A stretch of 64,000 bases of DNA from Paralichthys olivaceus (GCF_024713975.1 NC_091112.1:851001-915000), one strand, 5' to 3'; counted from the stretch's first letter, positions 1 through 10,725 are shown. Translations and numbers: made by a program. Notes: generated by a model not told the origin, from the sequence alone.

Positions 1-187
1 AGACTAGAAAACACTTTAGAAACACTGACCATTTACCGTTACGTTTTTAAAAGTGTAACTTAAACAGGAGGAACTTGTGCATCTGTCTATTTTCAGCAGT
101 GTATTAATACACATTTGGTTCTGTAGTGAATAGTCCTGGCAGAACTTTGAGTCCTTCACGCTGTAGCGTGACTGACAAACACCGTCA

Positions 188-3100
188 CTATGGCGACAGG
201 CGGGACAGCTTGAAATTGCGTGGCCGTATCATCATGGCGACGGCCCTCAGAGAATAGAAGTCTGAATCCTTCCAGGAGAACCACACGATGCCGTCCGGCC
301 CAAGCAGATTCTGGGCTTTCAGAGTGTAGCGCCCCCCCTGGTCGGAAAAAAAACAATTTCCACATTAACATATCACAGTCATCAGACCCACGTCCCTCCC
401 TCAACTCCGCCTCTATCGTTAAACACTGATTGGATTTATTTTAGTGGAGATTCTAATTTTCACGTCATGTTCGCTAACGACTGTTTCCCTGGTTGACATC
501 AGCTTTGAGGGGGTGTAGTTCAAACAATCGTAGCAGGAAGCTGCAAGCAACAACGAGAAATGCTATTGTGACGTGACACAGCTCGACCTACCTAGCCTCC
601 ATGTTTTCCTGTGTGCAGTTGGCGTGTCCTGGTTGTACTCTGTTTTCGACCGTTGTGTTTAGAATTAAACGGTATTGGGCTGTTTGGTAAATCGCTTTGT
701 GACTTTGATTCAGCTCATTGAGAGCTTGAAGACAGCCCAACGGGATTCGCTACTGTCCGATAGCCAGCGGGGATCGCTTCTCGTGCACTGCATATTGAAT
801 TTATCCAACTCTAAAACAAGTTGTGAAATCTGGTCAAAATCAGAGAGGTCCCTGTCCTCGTGTAGAAATACTCTGTGAGACGTTGGCCGGACACTCGCTC
901 AATTTGATTACAGCGATAGCACGTTAGCCAGATTATCAGACGTCATCCATCCGTCCCCAGATGTTCGTGGCGGGACAGAACGAACACACGTTGTTCGTGA
1001 CCCACCTTGTAGTAGACGCCGTTGAGGTTAGCGTAGAAACATTGGCGGAACCACCAGCCCGAGTGACTGATTTCGGCGCAGATGTTGCCCGTGTCTGGCG
1101 TGCTGAAACCCTGCTGGTCATGGTACCACCCGAACGAATCCTCCGCCGAGCCACTGAAACCGGACACGTGGAGGCGGTACTGGTTGTCCTCGTTCTCTGT
1201 CCTGCAGGGAAACAGAGAAAAAACCTTGTGTCAGCTGAGTTGTCAGCAAAGCAGCTAATTTTACAGACTGAAAAGAAGCAAAGATTTTTCGATTCTCTTC
1301 TGACTTGTGAACACTTGCGTCCGAGGTGGTCTTGACTTTACTGTTGGCTCCTACGATTTAATCATTCTAGACTTTTCAGATGTTGTTCGACCAAACTGAT
1401 CAAATTCTGATTTATTTCACAGGATCTGTGACACTCAAAAAAATCTATCCACCGTTTCATAGCGGATTCAAAAGTTGCAATACCTCTTGCGGCCACTACA
1501 CCATGCCCAGCTCTGTCCGGATGTCGTCCTCGATGGTTCACATTCGGACAGTAAGAAAAGTAATGTCATGGGGTTTACGACGTATTCATCATTTCAGAGC
1601 TGAGTTCTGATTCACACAGCTCCGTCCCCGAGGGCTTGAATAAGCTAGTTAGCTTGATGTGGACTCTTGTGTCGTGTTTCTACGTCTTCGGTGTCTCTTT
1701 AGCGTTTCCTACGACTCATCTACGTCACACGTCTTTTTCTACCTGAAGCTGTGGTAGAGGGCGTGTCTCTGGGCGTGGCTCCAGTCCTGCAGGTCGATGC
1801 GGAGGCTGTACTGTCCCTGGTTGGATAGAAGATGGAGCTGCTGGTTTCCCAGCCAGTGTTCTCCTCGCGGATCACCAAAGCCATCGCGGTACTCTGACCA
1901 GCCGCGGTTAAAACTGACTGTGCCGTCGCGCCGTCGCTGAAACACTGTCCAGCCTCCACCTGTTGTCCAATCATACATGTATTCATGCCTCTATCATGTG
2001 TATCCATGTAATATTCACATGCTGCAAATACACGTGTGAATAACTGAGTTTTGTGTGTTTATGAACAGTGCGTGTTTTACCTTCTGCCTCCATGTCGCAG
2101 TAGACGGGCAGAGTGGTGCCTGGCGACAGGACGATGGTGTAAACACCAGAACGACGAACACCATTGTGATACAGAGACGCACAGTCTGAAGGACAGAAAG
2201 ACAGGTACTGTCCACCTGAGGGAGAGATGGAGGGACAGACAGGGTTTTACACAGTATCAATAAATCTGTGTTTGTGGTTTTTAAGCAGAGCCGTGAAGTT
2301 TGGGTTTCTCTAATTAGATGGGTCCACTTTGTATTTTAACTTCAACCTTCCCAAATCAGAATTTTTTAAGTGTATGAGATTTTTTTCTCATTCGATTAGA
2401 GGTTAAGATTTAATTCATGAGTTTTGTTCTCAGTATTTTATATTATTACAACTCTATCTTATTGTTTTCTGTAAATGGATTCTTTAGTTTTTTATGTTGA
2501 TTCAGACTTGGATTGGACTCGGACAGACTCAGCTCTTGTTTATCTGTTGTTTACGTTCTGTTGAGGGTTGATTGGTTTTCCTTTCTTAAGGTAACAGTCT
2601 TCAGTCGATTCTACACAAACATGCAGACCTGCAGGACCGTTACGACCAACATGAGGAGTTTGTTGTGTGTCTGTTTACTGACATGGCTGCAGGTTTGACT
2701 TCTTTTTCTAAGACCTGAAGTTATTACAGCTCATTACAACAAGATGTGTTTTGTGCACTGCAGAAAAAAAAGCTGCTGTCGTGTGTTGTTTTGTTTCATG
2801 AGCGTCATGCAACACGCAACTCACCGCTGTGTTTGTTGCATGTGTACCTGGTGGCAGTGTGTCTCGCATGCCGCGCGGTGGTGTGGTTCTGGCGACCTTG
2901 ACCGCGCAGCCTGTGTTGCGGCTCACGCGCTGCACGGCGGCCGACAGGTTGCGTAGCTGCGCCTGCAGCTCGTACAGCAGCGCCGCGTGCACGTGGAGCA
3001 GCGTGTCGAACTTAGCGTGACGCAGCTCCAGAGAACGCAACCGCTGGTCAAAGGTTGAGTTCAGAGTAACGTCATCCTGAGAGAAAGAAAAGAAGAAACG

Positions 3101-4595
3101 AGGGTTCGATGAGGTTGTTATAAACAAATCCATTATTTACCATAGTTTAAAGTAGAGTGTCGGATTTAGTGGCAACTAGTGGAGAAGTTGTATATTACAA
3201 CCAACTGAATATTCCCCCTTGCATTTCAAGTATGGTAAGTATTATACACAAGATGGCTGCTTCACGTATCCTGTGTCTGTTGGGTGCGTAAGTTGTGCAT
3301 GTCCCCAGAAGCAAACACAAAATGCAATACCCACTTAATAGGTCGGGGCACTAGCGAGTCCTTGACCTGTTTGTCCTGTTTGACCACGTCCAGAATTACC
3401 CACGATTGTCGCCCTCTTTGTTCCGCACTCCGTTCTGTAACTATGAAAACATGGCGGAGTCTGTGGAAGATGAACACGCTCCTAACGTAGAGATAAAGGG
3501 CTTATTCTAAAATAAAAACAGTTTGAATATTCTATCTCTAAATCTTTAAACTAACGGAAATGCTTCAGATCATGTGATTCACATCATGTTTTCATCAGGT
3601 TGAAAGAGATGCTAATTCAGGCACCGCGGACAGAGAGCCTGCAGCTAATCTCGTTAGCATTCAGGGTTAAGGAGGAATTAGGAGGTGTCAAGACAAAGAG
3701 ATAAAGGTGGACAGAGATAATCAGACGAAGAGAGAGAAGAGGGCATATGACTGTAAATAAAGAAAGGACAGCTCCCTTAAGTGAAGCAGAATCATCTGGA
3801 TCGCCCCCTGGTGGTTGGCTGCAGTATGCACACAGCTTCACGACACTGCTGCACAGACCCTGCTTCCAAATTACATCAGAAGAGCAAGATGCCAGTCGGA
3901 GACGTGACGTCCATCTTTATTTACAGTCTATGCTTTAAACAAACATGTAGCACACGAGCTACATCTACCTGCACCTCCAGGGCTCTGACTTTATGCCGGT
4001 GGTTCCTCAGCTCCACCTGCAGCTCCGACATCGTCTCTCTCAGCTCCTCCAGCTGGTGCTTCCTGTTCTGGTTCTCGTGCAGCCAATAGGAGACGTCGTC
4101 TGTACAGCGGAACATATCTGGGCAGCGATTCTGCGATGTTCCCACAGGGGGCAGCGTTGCCATCACCCGGCACTGGCCGTTGGACATCAGCTGGCTGCTG
4201 TACTCACCGCACTGAGGTGATGAAGTAGCAGTGATTGGGTTGGTGTTGTTGACAGCAGGGAGGACACTGCGAATCACCGGTGTGGCATCAGGGGACAGAA
4301 CGAGGTGTGTTTCCTGAAGGGAGGTCGGAGGATGCCAGTCTGCGTCCTCATAGTCGTCCTTGTTAATGTCCAGTCTGTCCCAGTTTGTTTCAATATTCGT
4401 GTCTGGCACTTCCCTGCTTGTTTGGAAATTCATGTCGAGTACGTCCCCATTTGTTTCTCGCAGGTTGTTGGGGTGTACGTCCTCATCGTGACCTATGTCT
4501 GAGTGTTCGTCAGAGGCCACGACGTCACCGGTGAAACATCGGAAACACCGGCCGCTCAGAGAGATGAAAACCAGGAACACACATTTCCACTTCAT
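188..4595 (-). CDS. Secreted fibrinogen-domain protein (angiopoietin-like/FGL-like), six exons
   Basis: Coding exons, 5' to 3' on the minus strand: 4595-3969, 3076-2848, 2215-2081, 1959-1743, 1201-1006 and 337-188. All introns have GT/AG ends, and the phases join to one 517-residue frame (1,554 nt with stop). Residues 1-18 or so look like a signal peptide (MKWKCVFLVFISLSGRC). Residues 46-78 are three 11-residue repeats in an acidic linker. C129, C142, C158 and C164 precede a likely coiled coil (about 170-275). A fibrinogen C-terminal domain fills about 293-517, with family hallmarks such as GGGWTVFQRR, WLGNQ, SGWWFRQCFYANLNGVYY and AMMIRP. FReD proteins of this layout are secreted oligomers acting as ligands or pattern-recognition lectins. 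The end resembles FGL1/ANGPTL members, but I cannot assign a named orthologue. The polyadenylation signal is not in the window. Confidence 0.85.
3802..3814 (-). promoter_or_regulatory. CTCF-consensus-like site in fibrinogen-domain gene intron 1
   Basis: On the minus strand the sequence reads CCACCAGGGGGCG, a full match to the known vertebrate CTCF core CCASYAGRKGGCR. It lies in intron 1 of the fibrinogen-domain gene. Binding is inferred from sequence only. Confidence 0.4.
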
Positions 4596-5033
4596 CCTTC
4601 ACAGCCACTAACTCCTCCTCCCTGGTTTCAGTCACAAGTAGAGTCGGTGTCAATAGATCGACATCAGTGTCTGACCTCATCGCAGCAGGATGAGGTTCCA
4701 GCTTGAGTGGTTTGGTTCAGGATGAAGAGAACCTGCTGAAGAACTGAGAATAGGTTGATTTAAGTCTTTACTTTATTCAGTGGTTCACATTTGCTTGACA
4801 TTTAAATGCTGTAACTTATTTGAGTTTACGTGTCTGAGCCGCTTCAGAAGCTGATGGATCCTCTGAGAAATGAACTGTGGGACCTGGTCAAGCTAAAAAC
4901 CCAGAAGCCATTGCAGCCAAGTGTGTTCTATAAGTTATGATCTCGAGGCGACCATGAATTTGAAACACAAAGAATACGTTTGAACCATAATTCCTACCTG
5001 ATACGTCCCAGTTCACCTCCGTGGAAAACACAC

Positions 5034-5072
5034 TGTGTGTGTGTGTGTGTATGAGAGTGTGTGTGTGTGTGT
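5034..5072. repeat. TG microsatellite, interrupted
   Basis: Two TG runs separated by a short ATGAGA-type interruption. Confidence 0.9.
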
Positions 5073-5473
5073 GACATCTTATCCTGATAAACCTCAAGGG
5101 GATTTGCAGTCCTGGAAATGAATAGCTTACATATAATGGGATTAGAGTAACTGACATAACGCAGCATGAAAGAGGCCGAGCGAGAGAATAACGTGTGTTT
5201 AGAATTTCACCAAAAAACGAGTCCGACCGATCATCAACGGGGGGACGCGTGAAAGTTCCCGTGAGAGTTGAGGAAACGCTTTCACCGACTCCAGGTCCAC
5301 AAACTGAAGCTCGTGCGGAAGTGCCTGACACCTGTATTCTCGGTCATGGCCAGCGGAGGGCGACTTCACATTCACATTGTTTCTGTGGAACTTGTTGAGC
5401 AACAAACTTGTTTCTCTGCTTTACTGTGATGGAAAAGTTGGATCATCAGAGAAACTTTCACGTAACTGAAAGT

Positions 5474-5475
<2 letters not shown>

Positions 5476-5513
<38 letters not shown>
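5476..5513. repeat. TG microsatellite
   Basis: About 19 uninterrupted GT units. Confidence 0.95.
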
Positions 5514-5516
<3 letters not shown>

Positions 5517-6691
5517 TGATGGTACAGAGGTTCAAGGCCTGATCGCTCCTCTAATGGGTTTTTATTTATCCTCCGCCTCCAGACGCTGCTCAGTTTGTTC
5601 CATTAGAGGAACATTTAAAAAAACCCTCAGAACTTAGAACTAAGTGACATGAAGGTTCACTTTAGTTGAAAGAATAAACTCGTAGACCAACAAACAACGA
5701 TTGATACTCAGCGTCTGTGGTGCTGCAGCTTTTCTCTCTGAAACTGTAAAAGTGAGCCGCAGCAAACAAACCTGCTGCTGGACGGAGAACAGGTTGTTGT
5801 TGCTGTAACCTCATCATTTATCCTGATGAGCCACTGGTTCACTCATTCATTCAAAGTTTATTGATATTGAAAAGATCTCGTGTCTACATGGAACTCTCAA
5901 CACACAGGACAACAGGGCAGTTGTCGAGGCCAAAAAGAAACTACTTGAATTCTTCATCAGAAAAACCGATGGTCCAGTTGAACACGGAGCTTTTACGAAG
6001 AGTTCGTCCTCTTCACCCTGTTTCCACCGTGATCCGGTGAGACTCACCATTAGTCACCCTGACGGCTCAGACAAAGGAGCGTGTGTAACTGTAGACTCTG
6101 AGCCGCAGGTTTGAATCCCCTCTTCCCCTCCGTGACAACATGGCGCGGCCGTGCTAATCTGCCAGAGACGTCAGCGGACATTTCACACTGAAGGATGCTT
6201 CATCAGAGCAGCTCGGACATCGTCCGATTAGTGTGTGTGTGTGAATGAAGCTTTATAATTGGAAAACAATTTTTACCATATAAATGTCACTGCATTAATT
6301 TGGGACCGGCTCGTGACTGCCCCCTATGTGCCGCGGTTGTGAGAGTGGAAGTTCTCCCAATATTTGAAATCCTCTGATAAAACAAATGATGTATTACAAA
6401 TATTTAAATTGTTTCGATCAAGTCTAACAGCAAAATACTCCAAAACACAAATGTCAACCTCCTGATGGCGCTAGAGACGAGCCTGCAGGGCCGTCCTGTA
6501 GCGCCCCCTGTCTCATCTGTGCAGTTTTTCTGGGCTCATTTCACTTGAAAGCTTTCGAGTTTACGAGGTTTTAATTTGCGTGCGTGTGTGGAGCAGAGCG
6601 AAGCGGTGTGATATTTCATTGATTGTCCATTTTCATGCATCCGTGTGTGTTTACCAGCGTGAATGAGAGAATGATGGGGAGATTTCAGGTA

Positions 6692-6699
6692 TGACGTCA
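6692..6699 (+). promoter_or_regulatory. CRE palindrome in the pomc promoter
   Basis: Perfect cAMP-response element TGACGTCA, about 60 bp upstream of the TATA box and separated from it by a TG microsatellite (6711-6735). CREs respond to CREB-family factors, and CRH/cAMP control of pomc is well known. Use of this site here is inferred. Confidence 0.7.
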
Positions 6700-6710
6700 T
6701 TGTCCGTCCC

Positions 6711-6735
6711 TGTGTGTGTGTGTGTGTGTGTGTGT
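6711..6735. repeat. TG microsatellite inside the pomc promoter
   Basis: A (TG)n run between the CRE and the TATA box; length changes here would alter CRE-TATA spacing. Confidence 0.9.
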
Positions 6736-6750
6736 CCTTGGCTGACAGGA

Positions 6751-6758
6751 TATATAAG
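6751..6758 (+). promoter_or_regulatory. pomc TATA box
   Basis: TATATAAG sits about 30 bp before the inferred start of transcription (near 6780) and about 100 bp before a good donor (GTGAGC at 6853) that ends non-coding exon 1. Confidence 0.75.
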
Positions 6759-6779
6759 TGGACGCTCAGTTGCAGGGAA

Positions 6780-6852
6780 ACAACTTAAATCTTTGTCCAG
6801 CGGCCGAACGACAAGAAAACTGCAGGGAGAGAGAGAGAGACAGGACAGTGTG
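6780..6852 (+). other. pomc: pomc non-coding exon 1 (predicted)
   Basis: The interval starts about 25-30 bp after the TATA box and ends at a GTGAGC donor. Vertebrate pomc genes have a short untranslated first exon followed by two coding exons, which matches the acceptor just before the start codon at 7744. The exact 5' end is a guess. Confidence 0.55.
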
Positions 6853-7743
6853 GTGAGCATCTTCATCATCGTCATCATCATCTGTTCATATGATTTAATT
6901 ATTTCACAAATTTTAATTGATTTGAAATCTTGAAGTATCGGATAAGATCTGAAATGATTTTCCATAGAAACAGAAATATAAAAGTTTGTATTAATGTTAA
7001 CTGTTTAAAAATACTAAATTTCATAAAACAATGTATAAATGTGCAAAGATAAAAAAAACAGCAACTAAATACTGATAAATTAAAGATGAACTATACAATT
7101 CAAGTTTTCATCTTCAATTTCTCATCATTATTATTATTATTGTTAATTTATTTTGAAAAATGTGAACAAAACAAAAGGAACAGTAACTTTTAAAAAAGTT
7201 TTCTGTTGAGATCATCTGAATTAAATTATCTTCGGGTTTAATTGTTGAAATTAAAGTAAATTTGTTAAAAAGTCATTTCAGCTCCTAACAATATGTTTAT
7301 ACAAAATAGTTATTTTCTTTCTTTTTGTGATTACAACATTTTTATTCAGTAACAAATCATCTGTGTGATGTTTCAGGAATTGAACATATGCTTCAATATT
7401 GTATAATTACAAAATATTATCTTTTGAAAGTTGCATTTCAAAGCTCTTCAGTCAGCTTTTTAATTTTTTTAAATATCTGTAATGTATAATATAAATTTAT
7501 AACATTCTTATAATTATATTATAATTGTGTATTTGTTTTCTTTTCGTATGTTGGGAATAAACTTTGAATTTAACTACAAATGTTTAAAGTGCTTTACAAA
7601 TAAATGTTATTGTTGTTAAAATAAATTCATCTTGTTATTGTCATCGGCCGTTTTTCAGTCTTAATATCGAACAGTCAAAAACAGTTTGAGGAGTAACGAC
7701 GATGATGAATGTGTGCTGTTGTCTCTGATTGGCCGGCAGGAGA

Positions 7744-8442
7744 ATGTGTCCTGTGTGGCTATTGGTGGCTGTGACTGTGGTGGGTGTGGTCAGCGGAGAC
7801 GCCAACCAATGCTGGGACCATCCGAGCTGCCAGGAGGTCAACGATGAGAGCAGCATGATGGTGACACGCACAATAATAAGAATACATTTTTTAGTAAAGC
7901 ACCAACAAATACTTTAGAGCCGGGGTTCAATGTTCTGTGAACCTGTAACCAGCAGAATGTTTCTCCTCCTGCAGGAGTGTATCCAGCTCTGTCAGTCTGA
8001 CCTCACTGCAGAGGCCTCCTCCTCCTCCACCCCTCAGGCCAAGCGCTCCTACTCCATGGAGCATTTCCGCTGGGGGAAGCCGGTCGGACGAAAGCGTCGC
8101 CCGGTCAAAGTCTACACCTCCGATGGCGTGGAGGAGGAGTCGGCCGAGGTGTTCCCTGAAGAGATGCTCAGGCGGGAACTCGCAGAGGCAGAAGACCAGG
8201 AGACGGTGGCAGCGGGGGAGCAGGAGAAGCTCCATGATGTCCACGAGAAAAAAGACAGCACATACAAGATGAAGCACTTCCGCTGGAGCGGCCCACCGGC
8301 CAGCAAACGCTACGGTGGCTTCATGAAGAGCTGGGACGAACGCAACCAGAGGCCGCTACTCACACTCTTCAAAAACGTCATCAAAGACGAAGGACGGGAG
8401 ACAACGGGGAAGCAGACGGGAGAGATCGGAGGGAAGAGATAG
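7744..8442 (+). CDS. pomc: Pro-opiomelanocortin precursor
   Basis: Two coding exons, 7744-7860 and 7975-8442, encode 194 residues. The ATG at 7744 is chosen because an acceptor (ggcag) ends just before it and it opens a hydrophobic signal peptide (1-18). The four N-POMC cysteines are present (C23, C29, C41, C45). After KR (62-63) come alpha-MSH (64-76, [13 protein letters not shown]) within ACTH (64 to about 102). Beta-MSH follows (about 135-149, core [11 protein letters not shown]). After KR (150-151) comes beta-endorphin (152-194, starting YGGFMK). Dibasic sites for prohormone convertases separate the peptides. Gamma-MSH is absent, as in teleosts generally. The N-POMC joining stretch is very short: 16 residues between C45 and K62. 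The frame is intact, so this should make a pituitary prohormone. Whether it is the pomca or pomcb copy cannot be settled here. Confidence 0.96.
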
Positions 8443-8649
8443 ATGGAAGATGAGCCGAGAGAGAGAGAGAGAGTTTTTCCACAGCAACACCTTCATGTGA
8501 TCGACCAACAAATCAAACTAAAACACAGTTTGAGACAAACCAAACACAAAAGATGTCATTTTCTCCCTGAACGACAGACGAGCCCAAAGTCTCCAAACTG
8601 AGTCTGTTCACAAGTGGTTTGTACTTTAACTGCTTTGATTTCAGCTGCA

Positions 8650-8655
8650 AATAAA
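8650..8655 (+). terminator. pomc polyadenylation signal
   Basis: AATAAA about 210 bp after the stop codon; a second AATAAA lies at 8768-8773. Confidence 0.6.
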
Positions 8656-8773
8656 TGTTCTTTACATTTATTAAACTTCTTTAAGCTTTGATTGTTGCTC
8701 ATTTAGTCATAAACGTGTATGTGTAATGTTTTGAAGACGTTCTGTGAAAACATGTAAAAACACAAACAATAAA

Positions 8774-8975
8774 AAAGTTGAATCATGCTTGAATTGCTGT
8801 TTGTTTGTGTTGCAGCAGCAGAAAAGAAAAAACCTGCCGTGCAATTATGAATTTAAACAAGTTAGTGAGAGACAAGGAGTCAAATAAATCAATAAAACCA
8901 AAGTTAGAAGTTAAAACTCATTTTCAGTGTAAAGTTTTAAACGAGGACACTGAGGTGATGTGGGTGTGATTCTTC
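8774..8975. other. Short spacer between pomc and the IgL locus
   Basis: No gene or repeat recognised. Homology to the IgL units begins at 8976. Confidence 0.5.
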
Positions 8976-9339
8976 TTTTTCAAACTCTATTTGCTGTTGT
9001 AAAGAATTCGTATATTAAAGTTCCTGGGACGCTGAAAGTCCTTCAGGGTTGTGGGTATCAGAGCGAGTCTTCATACCTATTCCCACTAGAAACTCTTCAT
9101 CCTGAAACGTGTGTATTTGCTCCGTTCATGCAGTTCTCTGACTTTATTGTACTGATCATTTGTTGAACAACAAGTTGAAACAGAGCAAACCCTCCTCTGG
9201 TCTGCAGGGAGCCTCAGGTGCTGCTCCAGCTGCAGTGGTCCTACTTTAGCTGCTCCAGATGGGACATGTTCATGTAGAGGCAGAAAATCTCCGTCTGATT
9301 CTTCAACTTGATGCTGACGATGTCCCGTCTTTCATTTCT
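8976..9339. repeat. IgL C-flank duplication block, left-edge copy
   Basis: Nearly identical to 41522-41879, the block just right of the C5-side LINE. It ends abruptly near 9340, where sequence switches to the right half of a V downstream flank (palindromic block, CTCF-like motif, minisatellite). It contains the C-exon relic at 9201-9242. The block marks an old breakpoint where a C-containing unit was truncated at the edge of the locus. Confidence 0.8.
9201..9242 (-). pseudogene. Fragment of an immunoglobulin light-chain C exon
   Basis: About 42 bp closely match the C-exon stretch coding [14 protein letters not shown] on the minus strand. Against the intact exons it has a one-base loss (cacc-tgagg for caccctgagg) and a TAC-to-TGC change, so it is out of frame. 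Nothing else of the exon remains beside it. A second copy lies at 41741-41782. Confidence 0.7.
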
Positions 9340-9413
9340 AATTTTATAGATCTAGATATCTAGAATTCATCTATAGAACAAGATGTGGCAGACCTCCCCT
9401 CATGCAGCTCCTC

Positions 9414-9429
9414 CCTGCAGGGGGCAGCA
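9414..9429 (+). promoter_or_regulatory. CTCF-like motif, first of 13 in IgL V flanks
   Basis: CCTGCAGGGGGCAGCA fits the known CTCF core CCASYAGRKGGCR with one mismatch (T at the third position). The same motif, same strand, recurs in each V flank: starts 11051, 16492, 19597, 21451, 26902, 32349, 34030, 39490, 46597, 48274, 51376 and 53104. No ChIP data were used; binding is inferred. It also sits in a larger repeated block, so it could be a passenger of that repeat. Confidence 0.45.
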
Positions 9430-9792
9430 CCATCAGGCTGTGGGCAGCTCGAGCAGAGAGAGAACAAGTCAAACAAAAACTGAGAGTTGGGATGAAACTG
9501 CTCGTCAGTGTTTCACTTCCCTCTCGGAGCTCTGTAGCCATGGCAACAGACAGGCATCACTGCTGGACCACGGCAACAGACGGGTTTCAGTGCTCCAGAT
9601 AAAAAAGTGGAGAAAAGTCAAAGTTCAAACAGTGAATAAATTCTTAACTGGTACAAGCTGCCTCCGATAAGTCCAATTAATTAGATTGTGTTCATTTCAA
9701 TTAGCACAAGAAAAACATCCAAACATGTTTCAACTAATGTTTTTTAATCCAACAAAAGAGAAACAACCAAGAGAATTTAATGGACCTCAATC

Positions 9793-9870
9793 ATGATGTA
9801 CATGAGGACGAGGACTTATCTGTGGACATGATGTACATGAGGACGAGGACTTATCTGTGGACATGATGTA
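9793..9870. repeat. Pre-V minisatellite, V1
   Basis: About two units of a 35-bp repeat (core ATGTACATGAGGAC plus GACTTATCTGTGG) ending about 30 bp before the V1 octamer region. Confidence 0.9.
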
Positions 9871-9897
9871 ACATCACAGCATTTCCATAGAGAGTCA

Positions 9898-9944
9898 CTT
9901 TGCATCAGCAGCTCCATGCTCCAGTGCTCTGGGAGAGTTTATAG
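9898..9944 (+). promoter_or_regulatory. V1 promoter: octamer-like and TATA elements
   Basis: CTTTGCAT at 9898-9905 matches the Ig octamer ATTTGCAT in 7 of 8 bases, and TTTATAG at 9938-9944 is a TATA-like box. The leader ATG is 71 bp further on. The same pair at the same spacing precedes all 13 V segments; positions are in each V entry. Confidence 0.65.
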
Positions 9945-10014
9945 TCCAGAGAGGTGAAGACTGGATGACTGACAGCTGTCCCTCATGACCACAGAAATCC
10001 TGCTCATCAGAAAC

Positions 10015-10483
10015 ATGAGCTTTACCTCCGTCCTCGTCTGGACTCTCCTCTGCTGCTGCTTCACAGGTAAAGTCCAGAGCATCAGACTCCTCTGTCCACA
10101 TCGCTACCTCTGAAATGAAGCTGACAAAACCACCGCGCTGCTTCTTGTTTCTGTCTCTGTGTCCTCAGAGTCCAGAGGACAAGTCACAGTGTCTCAGCCT
10201 GGAGCAGTGACATCGACTGTGGGAAGCTCCGTCACCATCTCATGTAGAACCAGTCAGGCTGTTTATAATTCAAACTATTTAGCCTGGTACCAGCAGAGAG
10301 ATGGAGAAACTCCTAAACTGCTTATTTACACTGCTTCAACTCGAGCATCAGGGATTCCAGGACGTTTTTCAGGCAGTGGAGGAAACTCTGACTTCACTCT
10401 GACCATCAGTGGAGTCCAGGCTGAAGATGCTGCAGTTTACTATTGTCAGAGTTTTCACTATCCCAACAGTAAGCATCTGTTCA
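10015..10483 (+). CDS. IgL V segment V1
   Basis: Leader exon 10015-10066 ([17 protein letters not shown], donor GTAAAG) and V exon 10169-10483 join in phase 1 to give ...[17 protein letters not shown]. An in-frame ATG at 9984 would add 10 residues, but the shorter start gives the usual teleost V leader. Framework cysteines (ISCRTSQ and VYYCQS) and the WYQQ tryptophan are present. CDR1 is [12 protein letters not shown]2 TAS, germline CDR3 [13 protein letters not shown]. The exon ends at a consensus 12-RSS: CACAGTG 10484-10490, 12-bp spacer, ACAAAAACC 10503-10511. A (CA)n tract follows at 10561-10596. The 12-RSS on V is the kappa-like arrangement. V1 lies left of C1, whose J segments are on the other strand, so joining must invert DNA. 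Confidence 0.93.
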
Positions 10484-10559
10484 CACAGTGAAAAACCATC
10501 GTACAAAAACCTCATGAACAGAAACTGAATCTACTGCTGCAGCTGGAAGCTACTGCAGA

Positions 10560-10598
<39 letters not shown>

Positions 10599-10623
10599 TT
10601 GTCATCATGAAACACACTAACGA

Positions 10624-10725
10624 TTGTTCAGAGTTTCACATCATGAAATCCTCTTTTTTGCAGACGACATCTTACTTTATAGAACAAATCCTCTCAATAA
10701 CCAGATCCTCTTCTCTGATCCACTC
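10624..10725 (+). mobile_element. LINE reverse-transcriptase scrap in V flank (first of 13)
   Basis: One frame reads FADDILLYRTNPLNNQILF, the catalytic F/YADD box of a LINE reverse transcriptase, in a stretch of about 100 bp just after the (CA)n tract. It recurs after every V, at starts 16065, 17741, 21024, 26475, 31922, 33603, 39063, 44745, 47847, 49527, 52677 and 54425. It predates the V amplification and is too short to assign to a family. Confidence 0.6.

Larger units (their letters stand above)
4596..6690. other. Intergenic region between the fibrinogen-domain gene and pomc
   Basis: I see no gene here. It should hold the promoter of the minus-strand fibrinogen-domain gene at its left end and upstream pomc control sequence at its right end. 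It contains two TG microsatellites (listed separately). A minus-strand partial CTCF-like core (AGGGGGCGC) lies near 6501-6510. Confidence 0.6.

Noticed and set aside
961-1335. 124-codon plus-strand frame
   Set aside because: It is antisense to the fibrinogen-domain exon at 1006-1201, which has correct splice sites and a clear domain match.
4141-4156. A further CTCF-like match (CCCACAGGGGGCAGCG)
   Set aside because: It has more mismatches to the core and lies in coding exon 1 of the fibrinogen-domain gene, so coding constraint is enough to explain it.
9383-9670. Repeated 95-codon plus-strand frame in each V flank
   Set aside because: It overlaps the CTCF-like block, ends differently where the L1 relic cuts in, and has no domain, promoter or splice context.
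9895-10101. 68-codon minus-strand frame before each V, identical in 13 copies
   Set aside because: It is antisense to the V leader and promoter. Its conservation follows from the near-identical leaders, and no family is recognisable.
10481-10491. Stop codon at the end of each V frame, suggesting a short V-only protein
   Set aside because: The TGA lies inside the RSS heptamer and the base after it, and is removed by V-J joining.
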